26,621 nucleotides of DNA from Fimenecus sp045532175 (GTDB lineage: Bacteria; Bacillota; Clostridia; Oscillospirales; Acutalibacteraceae), in assembly GCA_045532175.1 (NCBI GenBank), contig JAZSFK010000064.1, positions 1-26,621 on the forward strand, written 5' to 3'. Made by a program: the position numbers and the translations under genes. The notes beneath the pieces were generated by a model. It was not told the origin of the DNA. It worked only from the letters and a program-made list of their open reading frames with translations, and ran no database searches. The first letter of the stretch is position 1. Every line of letters begins with the position of its first letter. Below are positions 14,914 through 21,662 of this stretch, one piece after another.

Positions 14914-14942
14914 ATTGTAACATACCGGAAGAAAAATTAACA
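14914..14942 (-). promoter_or_regulatory. Promoter of uxaC
   Basis: TACAAT (14914-14919) with an extended -10 TGT, and TGTTAA as a poor -35 (14937-14942) 17 bases upstream on the minus strand, 29 bases before the ATG. Confidence 0.4.
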
Positions 14943-14952
14943 GTATTTTTTA

Positions 14953-14981
14953 TTGTTTTAATCGTCTTATTATGATAAAAT
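14953..14981 (+). promoter_or_regulatory. Promoter of dusB
   Basis: TTGTTT (14953-14958) and TAAAAT (14976-14981) are 17 bases apart, 30 bases before the TTG start of dusB. Confidence 0.5.
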
Positions 14982-15011
14982 TACTCTATCAAATTTTTAT
15001 GAGGTAGTATT

Positions 15012-15977
15012 TTGAAAATTGGTAATGTTGAAATAAACGGAAAAGCCGTTTTAGCACCTATGGCAGGTGTGGCGGACCGAGCATTCCGTGAATTGTGTGT
15101 GAATTATGGCGCTGCCTACGTTGTCAGCGAAATGATAAGTTCAAAAGGCGTTTCAATGGGTGACAGAAAATCGAAAGATTTAATGTTTTTATCCGACCGG
15201 GAACGTCCTGCTGCTGTGCAGATTTTTGGTAGTGACCCCAAAATTATGGCAGAAAGCATCGAATCAGTTATGCAGGTAAAACCACAAATAATTGACATAA
15301 ATATGGGATGTCCTGCACCAAAAATTGCAGGTAACGGAGGCGGTGCAAGTCTTTCTAAAAATCCGCAACTTGCAGAAGAGATTGTAAGAGAAGTTGTTAA
15401 AGCTTCCCCTGTACCCGTAACAGTAAAAATCCGTGCAGGATGGGATGAAAACTCAATCAACGCAGTTGAAATGGCAAAACGTGCCGAAAATGCAGGTGCG
15501 TCTGCAATTACCATTCACGGTCGTACAAGAAAACAGATGTATTCTCCACCCGTTGACAAAAATATAATCGCAGAGGTTAAAAAGGCTGTTTCAATTCCTG
15601 TTATCGGCAATGGTGACATTGTTGACGGACTTTCTGCTGCAAGTATGCTCGAAGAAACAAACTGCGACCTCATTATGGTTGGCCGTGGTGCTTTGGGTTG
15701 TCCCTGGGTATTCTCGCAAATAAATGCATATCTAGACCACGGAAGAATCATTCCCCATCCTCCAGTTAGTGAGAGAATGAGGGTTATGATTAAGCACATT
15801 GAAACAATCTGCGAATATAAGGGTGACTATATCGGTATGCGTGAGGCGCGAAAACACGCAGGTTGGTACACAAAAGGTCTTCACGGTGCTTCAAAATATC
15901 GTCTTGAATTAGGCACTATTGAAACTATGGAACAATTGCAGGAAATTGCATATAAAATATGTGTTAAAAATCAATAA
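15012..15977 (+). CDS. dusB: tRNA-dihydrouridine synthase, DusB type
   Basis: 321 residues. This FMN enzyme reduces uridine in tRNA to dihydrouridine. Signature segments are LAPMAGVADRAFR at the FMN end of the barrel, INMGCPAPKIAGNGGGASL with the catalytic Cys100, TVKIRAGWDE, AITIHGRTRKQMY, VIGNGDI and MVGRGALGCPW. The start is TTG: GAGGT lies seven bases ahead and no in-frame ATG fits; the upstream ATG at 14999 is in another frame. It is a single-gene unit between uxaC and the GH3 gene, ending in a strong hairpin. Confidence 0.93.
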   Translation: MKIGNVEINGKAVLAPMAGVADRAFRELCVNYGAAYVVSEMISSKGVSMGDRKSKDLMFLSDRERPAAVQIFGSDPKIMAESIESVMQVKPQIIDINMGCPAPKIAGNGGGASLSKNPQLAEEIVREVVKASPVPVTVKIRAGWDENSINAVEMAKRAENAGASAITIHGRTRKQMYSPPVDKNIIAEVKKAVSIPVIGNGDIVDGLSAASMLEETNCDLIMVGRGALGCPWVFSQINAYLDHGRIIPHPPVSERMRVMIKHIETICEYKGDYIGMREARKHAGWYTKGLHGASKYRLELGTIETMEQLQEIAYKICVKNQ

Positions 15978-15979
15978 TA

Positions 15980-16005
15980 AAAACGGTGGAATTCTCCACC
16001 GTTTT
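15980..16005. terminator. Bidirectional terminator between dusB and the GH3 gene
   Basis: Perfect 11-base stem AAAACGGTGGA / TCCACCGTTTT around ATTC, with T-runs following on both strands. It serves two convergent genes. Confidence 0.88.
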
Positions 16006-16009
16006 CTTT

Positions 16010-18433
16010 TTAGTCCTTATATTTTTTCATACAGAGTTTAAGTACAAAACTTGCATTTCTCTGTAATTCGTAAAGAGTGATACCGTCTTTTTTGCCGTAA
16101 GTCTTTAAGAGTGTACCGTCAGGCTTGCCGTTTGTCACTCTGTCGCCACCCGGCATAAGCACATTGACACCTGCTCTTACTCTGTAAGCCTGGTCACGCA
16201 TTTTGGGGAATTCCTGACTCTTTGAAGGACGCATCCACCAGTCAGTCATAACAAGTCCGTCAAATCCCCATTCTCCGCGGAGTATTCTTTCGCAAAGCTC
16301 GTAGTTGTAATGTCCCCAGACACCGTTAATCTTGTTATATGATGTCATAATTGTATTTGGTTTTGCTGTCTTAACACAGATTTCAAAGCCTTTTAAGTAG
16401 ATTTCACGTAATGCTCTTTCGGAAAGTCTTGAATCGTTGCCTGTACGATTAACTTCCTGATTATTACAAGCATAGTGTTTGGGGCAAGCACTACCGCCAC
16501 AGGTCTGAATACCTTTAACTGCCGCTGCACCTATAAGACCTGTTACAACGGGGTCTTCCGAGTAATATTCAAAGTTTCTGCCACAAAGATGGCTACGATG
16601 AATATTCATACCGGGTGCTAAAAGAATATCGCTTCCCTTTGTCTTTAATTCCTCGCTGATTTTTGCATAAACCTTTTCAACAAGGTCAGTATTAAATGTA
16701 CTTGCAAGGGCAGTACCGTTCGGAATAAGTGAGCAATATGAAAGAAGTCGGATACCTGAAGGACCATCAGTTGTAATCATTGGTGGGATACCCTTGTCAC
16801 GAAGGCTTTCGAGAATTCCACCCATAGCACCTGCGTTACCTTTTGCACCTAAAGGTGAATCCATTTTATAGTCACCACGAGAAATTGCTTCTAACTCGTC
16901 AAGACTCAACTGAGCAACAAAGTCTTCCATTGAAACCTTGCCATTCTCAACGTCGAATAATTTATAACCCCTATCCCCGGTAATCGGGACACCCTCCCCG
17001 ATATTGTCAAGGATAACCTTTTTAAGGTCATATTGACGACAAGCAACAGGCTCTTTTTTAAGTCCATCTTCACTGTTCACATAACGGTCAAACGGCTCTT
17101 GTGGGGCAGAGCATTGTTTTAATCTAAGAGTTTCAACAGTTTCTTCCTGATAGTAACTCCATTTCTTTTCTGCACTGCGAACATCACTGCCTACATAGAG
17201 TGAATATTCACCCTTTTCCATTACATAGGAATGAGCAAATCCACTTGCGCCGTTATCATCATAAGAATAAAATCTTTCAACAGGAACAAAAATTTCAAGC
17301 TTCTGACTTTCACCTTTTTCAAGCACTTTTGTTTTGCCGAAGGCTACCAATTCTCTTGCAGGATTACCAAGCTTACCACAAGGTTTTGAAACATAAACTT
17401 CTACAACCTCTTTACCTGCGTATTCGCCAATGTTTTTAACAGTACATCTGACCAAAACACCGTCTTCTGTCTGTTTTGCGCTGGTGAATTTTGTTTGGAA
17501 TTTTGTATATGACAAGCCATAGCCGAAAGGATAAATAACAGCATCCTTATTAAAAGTTTCAAACCAACGATATCCAACATAAATATCCTCTGCATAGATA
17601 TTTGCATCACGATTACCAAAGTTTTCTGAAGATGGATAATCTTCATATCTTCTTGCGATTGTATCAGTCAATTTACCGCTTGGGGTAATCTTACCGCAAA
17701 GGAGGTCTGCAACAGCGTTACCGCTTTCCATACCGCCCTGCCAAACAATCATAACGGCACCGATTTTATTGCCGAATTCACGAAGCCAACTCATATCCAT
17801 AACAGAGCCGATGTTGAGAAGAAGTGTAACATTATCGAACTGTTCACAAATCCTGTGAAGTGCGGTTCTTTCCTCATCCGTTACATAGAAGCTACCTTTT
17901 TCAAGTACGTTTTCACGGTCTTCACCTGATGAACGGCCGATTACAAAAACTGCATTATCACTATTCTCTTTTGCTTTTTTCACAAGGTCAACAGTAAGTG
18001 GCATTTCAGGATAAAACCTTGGCCAATGTCCCCAAACACCATGGTCAATCGGGTTTTCCTTGCACCATTTCTCGTATGTATCTGAAAGTTCTGTGTTAAG
18101 AACTAAATCCTCACAGTTTTTAATACCTTCAATAAGGTTTACGCCGTAAGGCTTCTTAACGTCACCACCGGAGCCGTAACCTGTGTAGAACCAATCATTC
18201 TGCACTCTGCCGAAAACAGAAACTTTTGCACCCTTTTTGAAAGGAAGAACTCCGTTATTCTCCAAAAGAATTGCAGTTTCACCGGCAGCCTCACGCAAAA
18301 CTTCAGGCATACCGTCCGTGATTGTTACTTCACCAAGTGCTTCAAGTGCCTCTTCTTGAGAAACGTCTGCACCTGCGATTTTCATACCTAATTTCATTAC
18401 GCCAACAATAACTTTTTCTGTAAATTTTGACAT
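16010..18433 (-). CDS. Glycoside hydrolase family 3 beta-glucosidase-type enzyme with reversed domain order
   Basis: 807 residues. The order is GH3 C-terminal (alpha/beta sandwich) domain first (about 40-270: ETAILLENNGVLPFKKGAKVSVFG, VFVIGRSSGEDRE, PSGKLTDTI), then a fibronectin-III-like domain (~310-410: EVVEVYVSKPCGKLGNPARELVAF), then the TIM-barrel domain (~490-800: GIPPMITTDGPSGIR, GRNFEYYSEDPVVTG, CPKHYACNNQEVNR, GLVMTDWW). The nucleophile is Asp of TDWW, about residue 731. This swapped layout is known for the Ruminococcus albus and Butyrivibrio fibrisolvens beta-glucosidases. No signal peptide, so probably cytoplasmic; the sugar specificity (glucoside or xyloside) cannot be read. The ATG at 18433 follows AAAGGGG by nine bases; a TTG two codons upstream is too close to it. 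Confidence 0.93.
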   Translation of the reverse strand: MSKFTEKVIVGVMKLGMKIAGADVSQEEALEALGEVTITDGMPEVLREAAGETAILLENNGVLPFKKGAKVSVFGRVQNDWFYTGYGSGGDVKKPYGVNLIEGIKNCEDLVLNTELSDTYEKWCKENPIDHGVWGHWPRFYPEMPLTVDLVKKAKENSDNAVFVIGRSSGEDRENVLEKGSFYVTDEERTALHRICEQFDNVTLLLNIGSVMDMSWLREFGNKIGAVMIVWQGGMESGNAVADLLCGKITPSGKLTDTIARRYEDYPSSENFGNRDANIYAEDIYVGYRWFETFNKDAVIYPFGYGLSYTKFQTKFTSAKQTEDGVLVRCTVKNIGEYAGKEVVEVYVSKPCGKLGNPARELVAFGKTKVLEKGESQKLEIFVPVERFYSYDDNGASGFAHSYVMEKGEYSLYVGSDVRSAEKKWSYYQEETVETLRLKQCSAPQEPFDRYVNSEDGLKKEPVACRQYDLKKVILDNIGEGVPITGDRGYKLFDVENGKVSMEDFVAQLSLDELEAISRGDYKMDSPLGAKGNAGAMGGILESLRDKGIPPMITTDGPSGIRLLSYCSLIPNGTALASTFNTDLVEKVYAKISEELKTKGSDILLAPGMNIHRSHLCGRNFEYYSEDPVVTGLIGAAAVKGIQTCGGSACPKHYACNNQEVNRTGNDSRLSERALREIYLKGFEICVKTAKPNTIMTSYNKINGVWGHYNYELCERILRGEWGFDGLVMTDWWMRPSKSQEFPKMRDQAYRVRAGVNVLMPGGDRVTNGKPDGTLLKTYGKKDGITLYELQRNASFVLKLCMKKYKD

Positions 18434-18463
18434 ACACAAAATCCCCTTTGCTTTAATATTCTA

Positions 18464-18492
18464 ATTCTATCATATTGCAAACAATATTTCAA
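18464..18492 (-). promoter_or_regulatory. Promoter of the GH3 gene
   Basis: TTGAAA (18487-18492) and TAGAAT (18464-18469) are 17 bases apart on the minus strand, 30 bases before the ATG. Confidence 0.6.
18472..18487. promoter_or_regulatory. Inverted repeat within the GH3 promoter spacer, putative operator
   Basis: ATATTG and CAATAT are perfect arms around four bases, centred between the -35 and -10 boxes. A sugar-responsive LacI-type repressor could bind here, as is common for glycosidase genes; no regulator for it is in the window. Confidence 0.35.
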
Positions 18493-18495
18493 TAA

Positions 18496-18528
18496 AAAAA
18501 GGCACCTGCATCACGCAAGTGCCTTTTT
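18496..18528. terminator. Terminator of the cohesin-like surface protein gene
   Basis: Stem GGCACCTGC / GCAAGTGCC (18501-18509, 18515-18523, one wobble pair) with a 5-base loop, flanked by A-runs and T-runs. On the minus strand it follows the stop at 18534 by a few bases and is trailed by seven T's. Confidence 0.82.
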
Positions 18529-18533
18529 ATGTA

Positions 18534-19538
18534 TCATCCTTTTTTACGTTGTTTCAGAAGTAATAAGTATATTGCCAATACTACAACTATGATAACAGCA
18601 AGTATAATAACAATAACCGCTGCCTTGTCACTGTCACTTACTTCTGAAGAAGATGCGAAAAGTGCCGCCAGACCTTTCTTCTCGTTTTTCTCTTCATCGT
18701 CTTTTTGTTCAGGACGATAGTTTCCGTTGCTGTTTGGGTTTACCTGCGGAGCATTTGTTTCCGGCTCTTCCTCGTAATACGGATATGATGGAATTTCTAT
18801 TTCCGTGCCTGTTCCGGGTTCTTCCGTCTCCTGTCCGTTTACATCAATCTTTTTAGAGTCAATGTGCTGACACACCGTACACACTCTCTTTTGTTCACCC
18901 GGAGTAAATTCAGTTGGCATTGTTACAATTGTCCACTCGCTATATGAATGAGGAATTGTAGGAATTTCGGTAACATTAAGTCCTGTTGCACCGCAGTTTT
19001 TACATTTGCTTTCAGACCTTCCCGGCACACTACAAGTAGAAGGCTGGGATACAACCGTTTCCAAATCCTTATGAGCACATTTTACTGTAACACTGCTACC
19101 TGACACAGATACCTTGTTTCCCTCCACATCACTACCAGATGCAGAAACAGAAATCTTACCCTCTGAGCCATTTGAAACCTTAAGCACCTTGAAAGTTGCT
19201 GTCATAACAGTGCCACCGGCACCGTCAAAGCCCAAAAAGGCCAATGAGCCTGTACTCGGAGAAAATTCGTGGCTTGAAAAAGCACTACCCGAAGAATAGG
19301 AAGAGTATGCAAAATACTCCGAATTATATTTGATATTAAGGTTAATCATACTTAACGCACCGGATACACCTACGCTAACGGTAATTGTATCGCCAACACT
19401 AACTGATGTTGAACTTGCCGAAACTGACAGGGAAACATTTTCGCTGACAGGTGCCACACCTTCGTTTTCAGCAAAGCCGGGTATAATGCTGACCGCTAAA
19501 ATCAATATAGCAAGAATACAGCTAAAAAGCTTTTTCAA
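18534..19538 (-). CDS. Membrane-anchored surface protein with a cohesin-like domain
   Basis: 334 residues. Signal peptide at 1-23 (KKLFSCILAILILAVSIIPGFAEN). Residues ~35-153 have the beta-sandwich pattern of cohesin domains: VSVGDTITVSVGVSG, LNIKYNSEYFAY, GSLAFLGFDGAGGTVMTATFKVL. Residues ~154-230 carry two Cys/His-rich segments with CKNCG and CTVCQ pairs plus HSYSEWTIV, a repeat type common in clostridial surface proteins. A proline/acid linker (~235-285) leads to one membrane helix (307-328) and a basic tail QRKKG, so it stays in the membrane; no LPxTG is seen. A cohesin could bind a dockerin-bearing enzyme, but none is in the window. The start is TTG, preceded by GAGGTGAT; no better ATG exists. 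Confidence 0.8.
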   Translation of the reverse strand: MKKLFSCILAILILAVSIIPGFAENEGVAPVSENVSLSVSASSTSVSVGDTITVSVGVSGALSMINLNIKYNSEYFAYSSYSSGSAFSSHEFSPSTGSLAFLGFDGAGGTVMTATFKVLKVSNGSEGKISVSASGSDVEGNKVSVSGSSVTVKCAHKDLETVVSQPSTCSVPGRSESKCKNCGATGLNVTEIPTIPHSYSEWTIVTMPTEFTPGEQKRVCTVCQHIDSKKIDVNGQETEEPGTGTEIEIPSYPYYEEEPETNAPQVNPNSNGNYRPEQKDDEEKNEKKGLAALFASSSEVSDSDKAAVIVIILAVIIVVVLAIYLLLLKQRKKG

Positions 19539-19570
19539 TTATATCACCTCATGGAAAATCATACACTATA

Positions 19571-19598
19571 ATTATACCAATAAAACTCGATTTGTCAA
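19571..19598 (-). promoter_or_regulatory. Near-consensus promoter of the cohesin-like gene
   Basis: TTGACA (19593-19598) and TATAAT (19571-19576) are 16 bases apart with an extended -10 TGG, the closest match to consensus in the window. The -35 overlaps the stop codon of the upstream small gene. Confidence 0.75.
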
Positions 19599-19834
19599 TT
19601 GTATCCGTGCTGATGATACTGCTTTTTACAAGATTTACCGGAATAGTATTCCGTAAGATTTTTGCCGAGTATTCTGATATCCCGTTCCATTTCACGAAGT
19701 GTGGTGATTTTGCTGTTCAGCTCATAAAGGGCAATTCCGCAGGTTTGCCCCCTCAGGGCAGAATAATTTGTAATCAAATCTTTAAGGACATCCGCCTGTT
19801 TTAAATATTCCATACCCAATTGTTCCAAAGTCAT
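19595..19834 (-). CDS. Small protein of unknown function behind a LexA-type SOS box
   Basis: 79 residues, MTLEQLGMEYLKQADVLKDL onward, mostly helical in appearance with two Cys (32, 69) and a His/Lys-rich tail KSCKKQYHQHGYN. I recognise no family. The start is firm: AGGAGG lies five bases before the ATG, and the promoter TTGAAA-17-TAATAT is about 45 bases upstream. A GAAC-N4-GTTC site lies between -10 and start codon, which predicts repression by LexA and induction by DNA damage. The frame is open further upstream, but that part crosses the promoter and a terminator. It is isolated by tandem terminators from the symporter gene and followed by the cohesin gene's own promoter. A small SOS-induced regulator, for example of cell division, is a guess. 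Confidence 0.7.
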   Translation of the reverse strand: MTLEQLGMEYLKQADVLKDLITNYSALRGQTCGIALYELNSKITTLREMERDIRILGKNLTEYYSGKSCKKQYHQHGYN

Positions 19835-19849
19835 TTCTGCCTCCTTTCT

Positions 19850-19871
19850 GTACCGAACATTTGTTCTGTAC
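19850..19871. promoter_or_regulatory. LexA (SOS) box within a longer inverted repeat
   Basis: The core GAACATTTGTTC (19855-19866) fits GAAC-N4-GTTC, the Firmicutes LexA/DinR site; on the minus strand the middle is AAAT, matching the RNRY pattern. The symmetry extends outward to GTAC on both sides (19850-19853, 19868-19871) with one mismatch. It sits just after the -10 box of the small gene, at the expected transcription start. Confidence 0.65.
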
Positions 19872-19877
19872 GAAAGA

Positions 19878-19906
19878 ATATTATCACATTCCCCTTTTCC
19901 TTTCAA
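19878..19906 (-). promoter_or_regulatory. Promoter of the small SOS-box gene
   Basis: TTGAAA (19901-19906) and TAATAT (19878-19883) are 17 bases apart on the minus strand. Confidence 0.55.
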
Positions 19907-19917
19907 TTCCGTAAAAT

Positions 19918-19947
19918 AAAAACAGTCCATTTTGACGGACTGTTTTT
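19918..19947 (-). terminator. Second intrinsic terminator upstream of the SOS-box gene
   Basis: Perfect 11-base stem AAAAACAGTCC / GGACTGTTTTT with an 8-base loop and T-rich tail on the minus strand. It lies 56 bases beyond the symporter terminator, directly ahead of the small gene's promoter, and would stop read-through. Confidence 0.75.
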
Positions 19948-20002
19948 GAAAATTGACGGTAACAAAATTTTTGTCAGATAAATTCTGATTTATTACACAC
20001 AA

Positions 20003-20027
20003 AAAGCACCTCGGTGTGAGGTGCTTT
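20003..20027 (-). terminator. Terminator of the GPH symporter gene
   Basis: Perfect 10-base stem AAAGCACCTC / GAGGTGCTTT with a 5-base loop, ending in T's on the minus strand, five bases after the symporter stop. Confidence 0.8.
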
Positions 20028-20031
20028 AATT

Positions 20032-21564
20032 CTATGCTTTATTTTGTTCAACATTTGCTTCTGCCTCGTGTTTTTCACGAAGAGCTGCATAAATCGGTTC
20101 CATCTTTTCTTTTGTAAGCGGATAACCAAATCTGAAAATGAGCCATACACTTGTGTAAACAATGGCAGGAATAATCGTGCAGATAAACATAATCTTTTTA
20201 CTTGTATCGTTTTCTGCAATAAAGCCGTTACCAGCAGTAAGGCTGTCATATTTTGCCCACTGAAGAAGGAAGAGTCCGCCTGCATCAGCAATAGCCTGGC
20301 CAAACTGACGACCGAATGTATATGCAGAATAAACCGCACTTTCATTACGGATACCTGTTTTATATTCCTGATAGTCAATAACGTCCATAACAACTGCCCA
20401 ACAAGTAAGGCTGACAAATGTGTAGCCGAAGCCGATAAGAAGTAAGCAAAGCATATAGAGCCATGCGGGATAAATTCCCTGCTCAGGATTTATCCACATA
20501 ATGAAATCCTGGTTATTTGCAGTTACAAAAAGGAATACAGATGTTATTGCAGAGATAATTGACATCCTTCCGCAAAGCTCTTTCTTGCCGAATTTTGCAG
20601 AAAGCTTTGGTGTGAACAAAATCAGCAATACCATCGGAAGATAGTTGCAGATTGTACCGATAATGCTAAGCCCTGTATTTGTAAAGTAGTTCTTATAAAG
20701 ATATGCATTGAACGAGCCGAATTGGAGCTGACCACTGATTAACACACCTGAAAGAGTAAGCATTACAAAAGGTCTTGATTTGAAAAGTCCCTTGTAAACA
20801 CCCTTTAAGTCAACATTTTCATCATCGACTGCAGGAACACGTTCCTTAACCATTCTATGTCCGATAAGGTAGGAAACAATTGAGAAAATACCCATCAAAA
20901 GTGCATAGATAAACATTCTGTTACCGTCAGCAACTTCAATTTCCTTACCTGTCTGCTCGTCAAAAACACCTGTGCCGACATAGATAACCATTGGAGCAAT
21001 CAAGAGAACAACTGCACCGCCGATACCACTACCTACTGAACGTGCGGTTGAAAGAAGTGTTCTGCCTTTAGGGTCGTCAGTAATAACAGAAGCCAGTGAA
21101 CCGAAAGGAATGTTCATAGCGGTGTACATTGTGCAATAAATCAAATACAACACAATTGCAAGAACAAAAAGAATCATTGGTTTTTCTGCCAACGTCTGAT
21201 TGTAGAAAATCGAATTCGGGTCACCAAAAGGAATGAAGCAAATAACTGTTGAAATACCCAACGGCACTGCAACAAGTCTTAAATACTGACGATATTTACC
21301 GTCTTTACCCGCTTTTCTTTTGGAAACAACAGCACCCCAAAGCGGGTCATTGATTACGTCCCAAAGACGTGTGATGATAAACATATAACCTACAAGTTTT
21401 GGTGCAATTTTCAAAACGTCTGTCATGAAAACCTTAAGATAACTTGTAATGTATGTAAGGTTAAACATATTACCTGCTTCAGCAATAGTATAACCTGCAA
21501 CATCCTTTAAGCCAATTTTATTAGGATGATTGTTTATTTCTTTCACTTTCTTTTCTTTAGCCAT
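20032..21564 (-). CDS. GPH (MelB-type) sugar:cation symporter
   Basis: 510 residues with about twelve hydrophobic segments. Family marks of the glycoside-pentoside-hexuronide:cation symporters are ITRLWDVINDPLWGAVVSKRK after segment 2, IPFGSLASVITDDPKGRTLLSTAR in the central region, and MDVIDYQEYKTGIRNESAVYSAYTFGRQFGQAI in the C-terminal half. A short basic cytoplasmic N-terminus (MAKEKKVKEINN) is present. It couples sugar uptake to Na+ or H+ entry; the substrate cannot be read, but a uronide or glycoside is plausible because cytoplasmic GH28, GH3 and uronate enzymes are close. The start follows AAGGGGGA. It is a single-gene unit with its own promoter and terminator. Confidence 0.92.
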   Translation of the reverse strand: MAKEKKVKEINNHPNKIGLKDVAGYTIAEAGNMFNLTYITSYLKVFMTDVLKIAPKLVGYMFIITRLWDVINDPLWGAVVSKRKAGKDGKYRQYLRLVAVPLGISTVICFIPFGDPNSIFYNQTLAEKPMILFVLAIVLYLIYCTMYTAMNIPFGSLASVITDDPKGRTLLSTARSVGSGIGGAVVLLIAPMVIYVGTGVFDEQTGKEIEVADGNRMFIYALLMGIFSIVSYLIGHRMVKERVPAVDDENVDLKGVYKGLFKSRPFVMLTLSGVLISGQLQFGSFNAYLYKNYFTNTGLSIIGTICNYLPMVLLILFTPKLSAKFGKKELCGRMSIISAITSVFLFVTANNQDFIMWINPEQGIYPAWLYMLCLLLIGFGYTFVSLTCWAVVMDVIDYQEYKTGIRNESAVYSAYTFGRQFGQAIADAGGLFLLQWAKYDSLTAGNGFIAENDTSKKIMFICTIIPAIVYTSVWLIFRFGYPLTKEKMEPIYAALREKHEAEANVEQNKA

Positions 21565-21594
21565 AAGTATCCCCCTTACTATGCTACTAAATGA

Positions 21595-21623
21595 ATAATA
21601 ACATTTTTAGAATACATTTTCAA
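21595..21623 (-). promoter_or_regulatory. Promoter of the GPH symporter gene
   Basis: TTGAAA (21618-21623) and TATTAT (21595-21600) are 17 bases apart with an extended -10 TGT, 30 bases before the ATG. Confidence 0.55.
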
Positions 21624-21662
21624 TAGGCGAAAGGAAAAAATCTCCCTTGTGCAGTGTCGCCC

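Noticed and set aside
19835..20002. Upstream extension of the 79-residue gene to 135 residues
   Set aside because: It would translate through a terminator hairpin, the promoter and the SOS box; AGGAGG marks the inner ATG.
21626..21661. Terminator after spoIIE formed by GGCGA/TCGCC
   Set aside because: Short 5-base outer stem with a long interior and no T-tract after it; too weak to claim.
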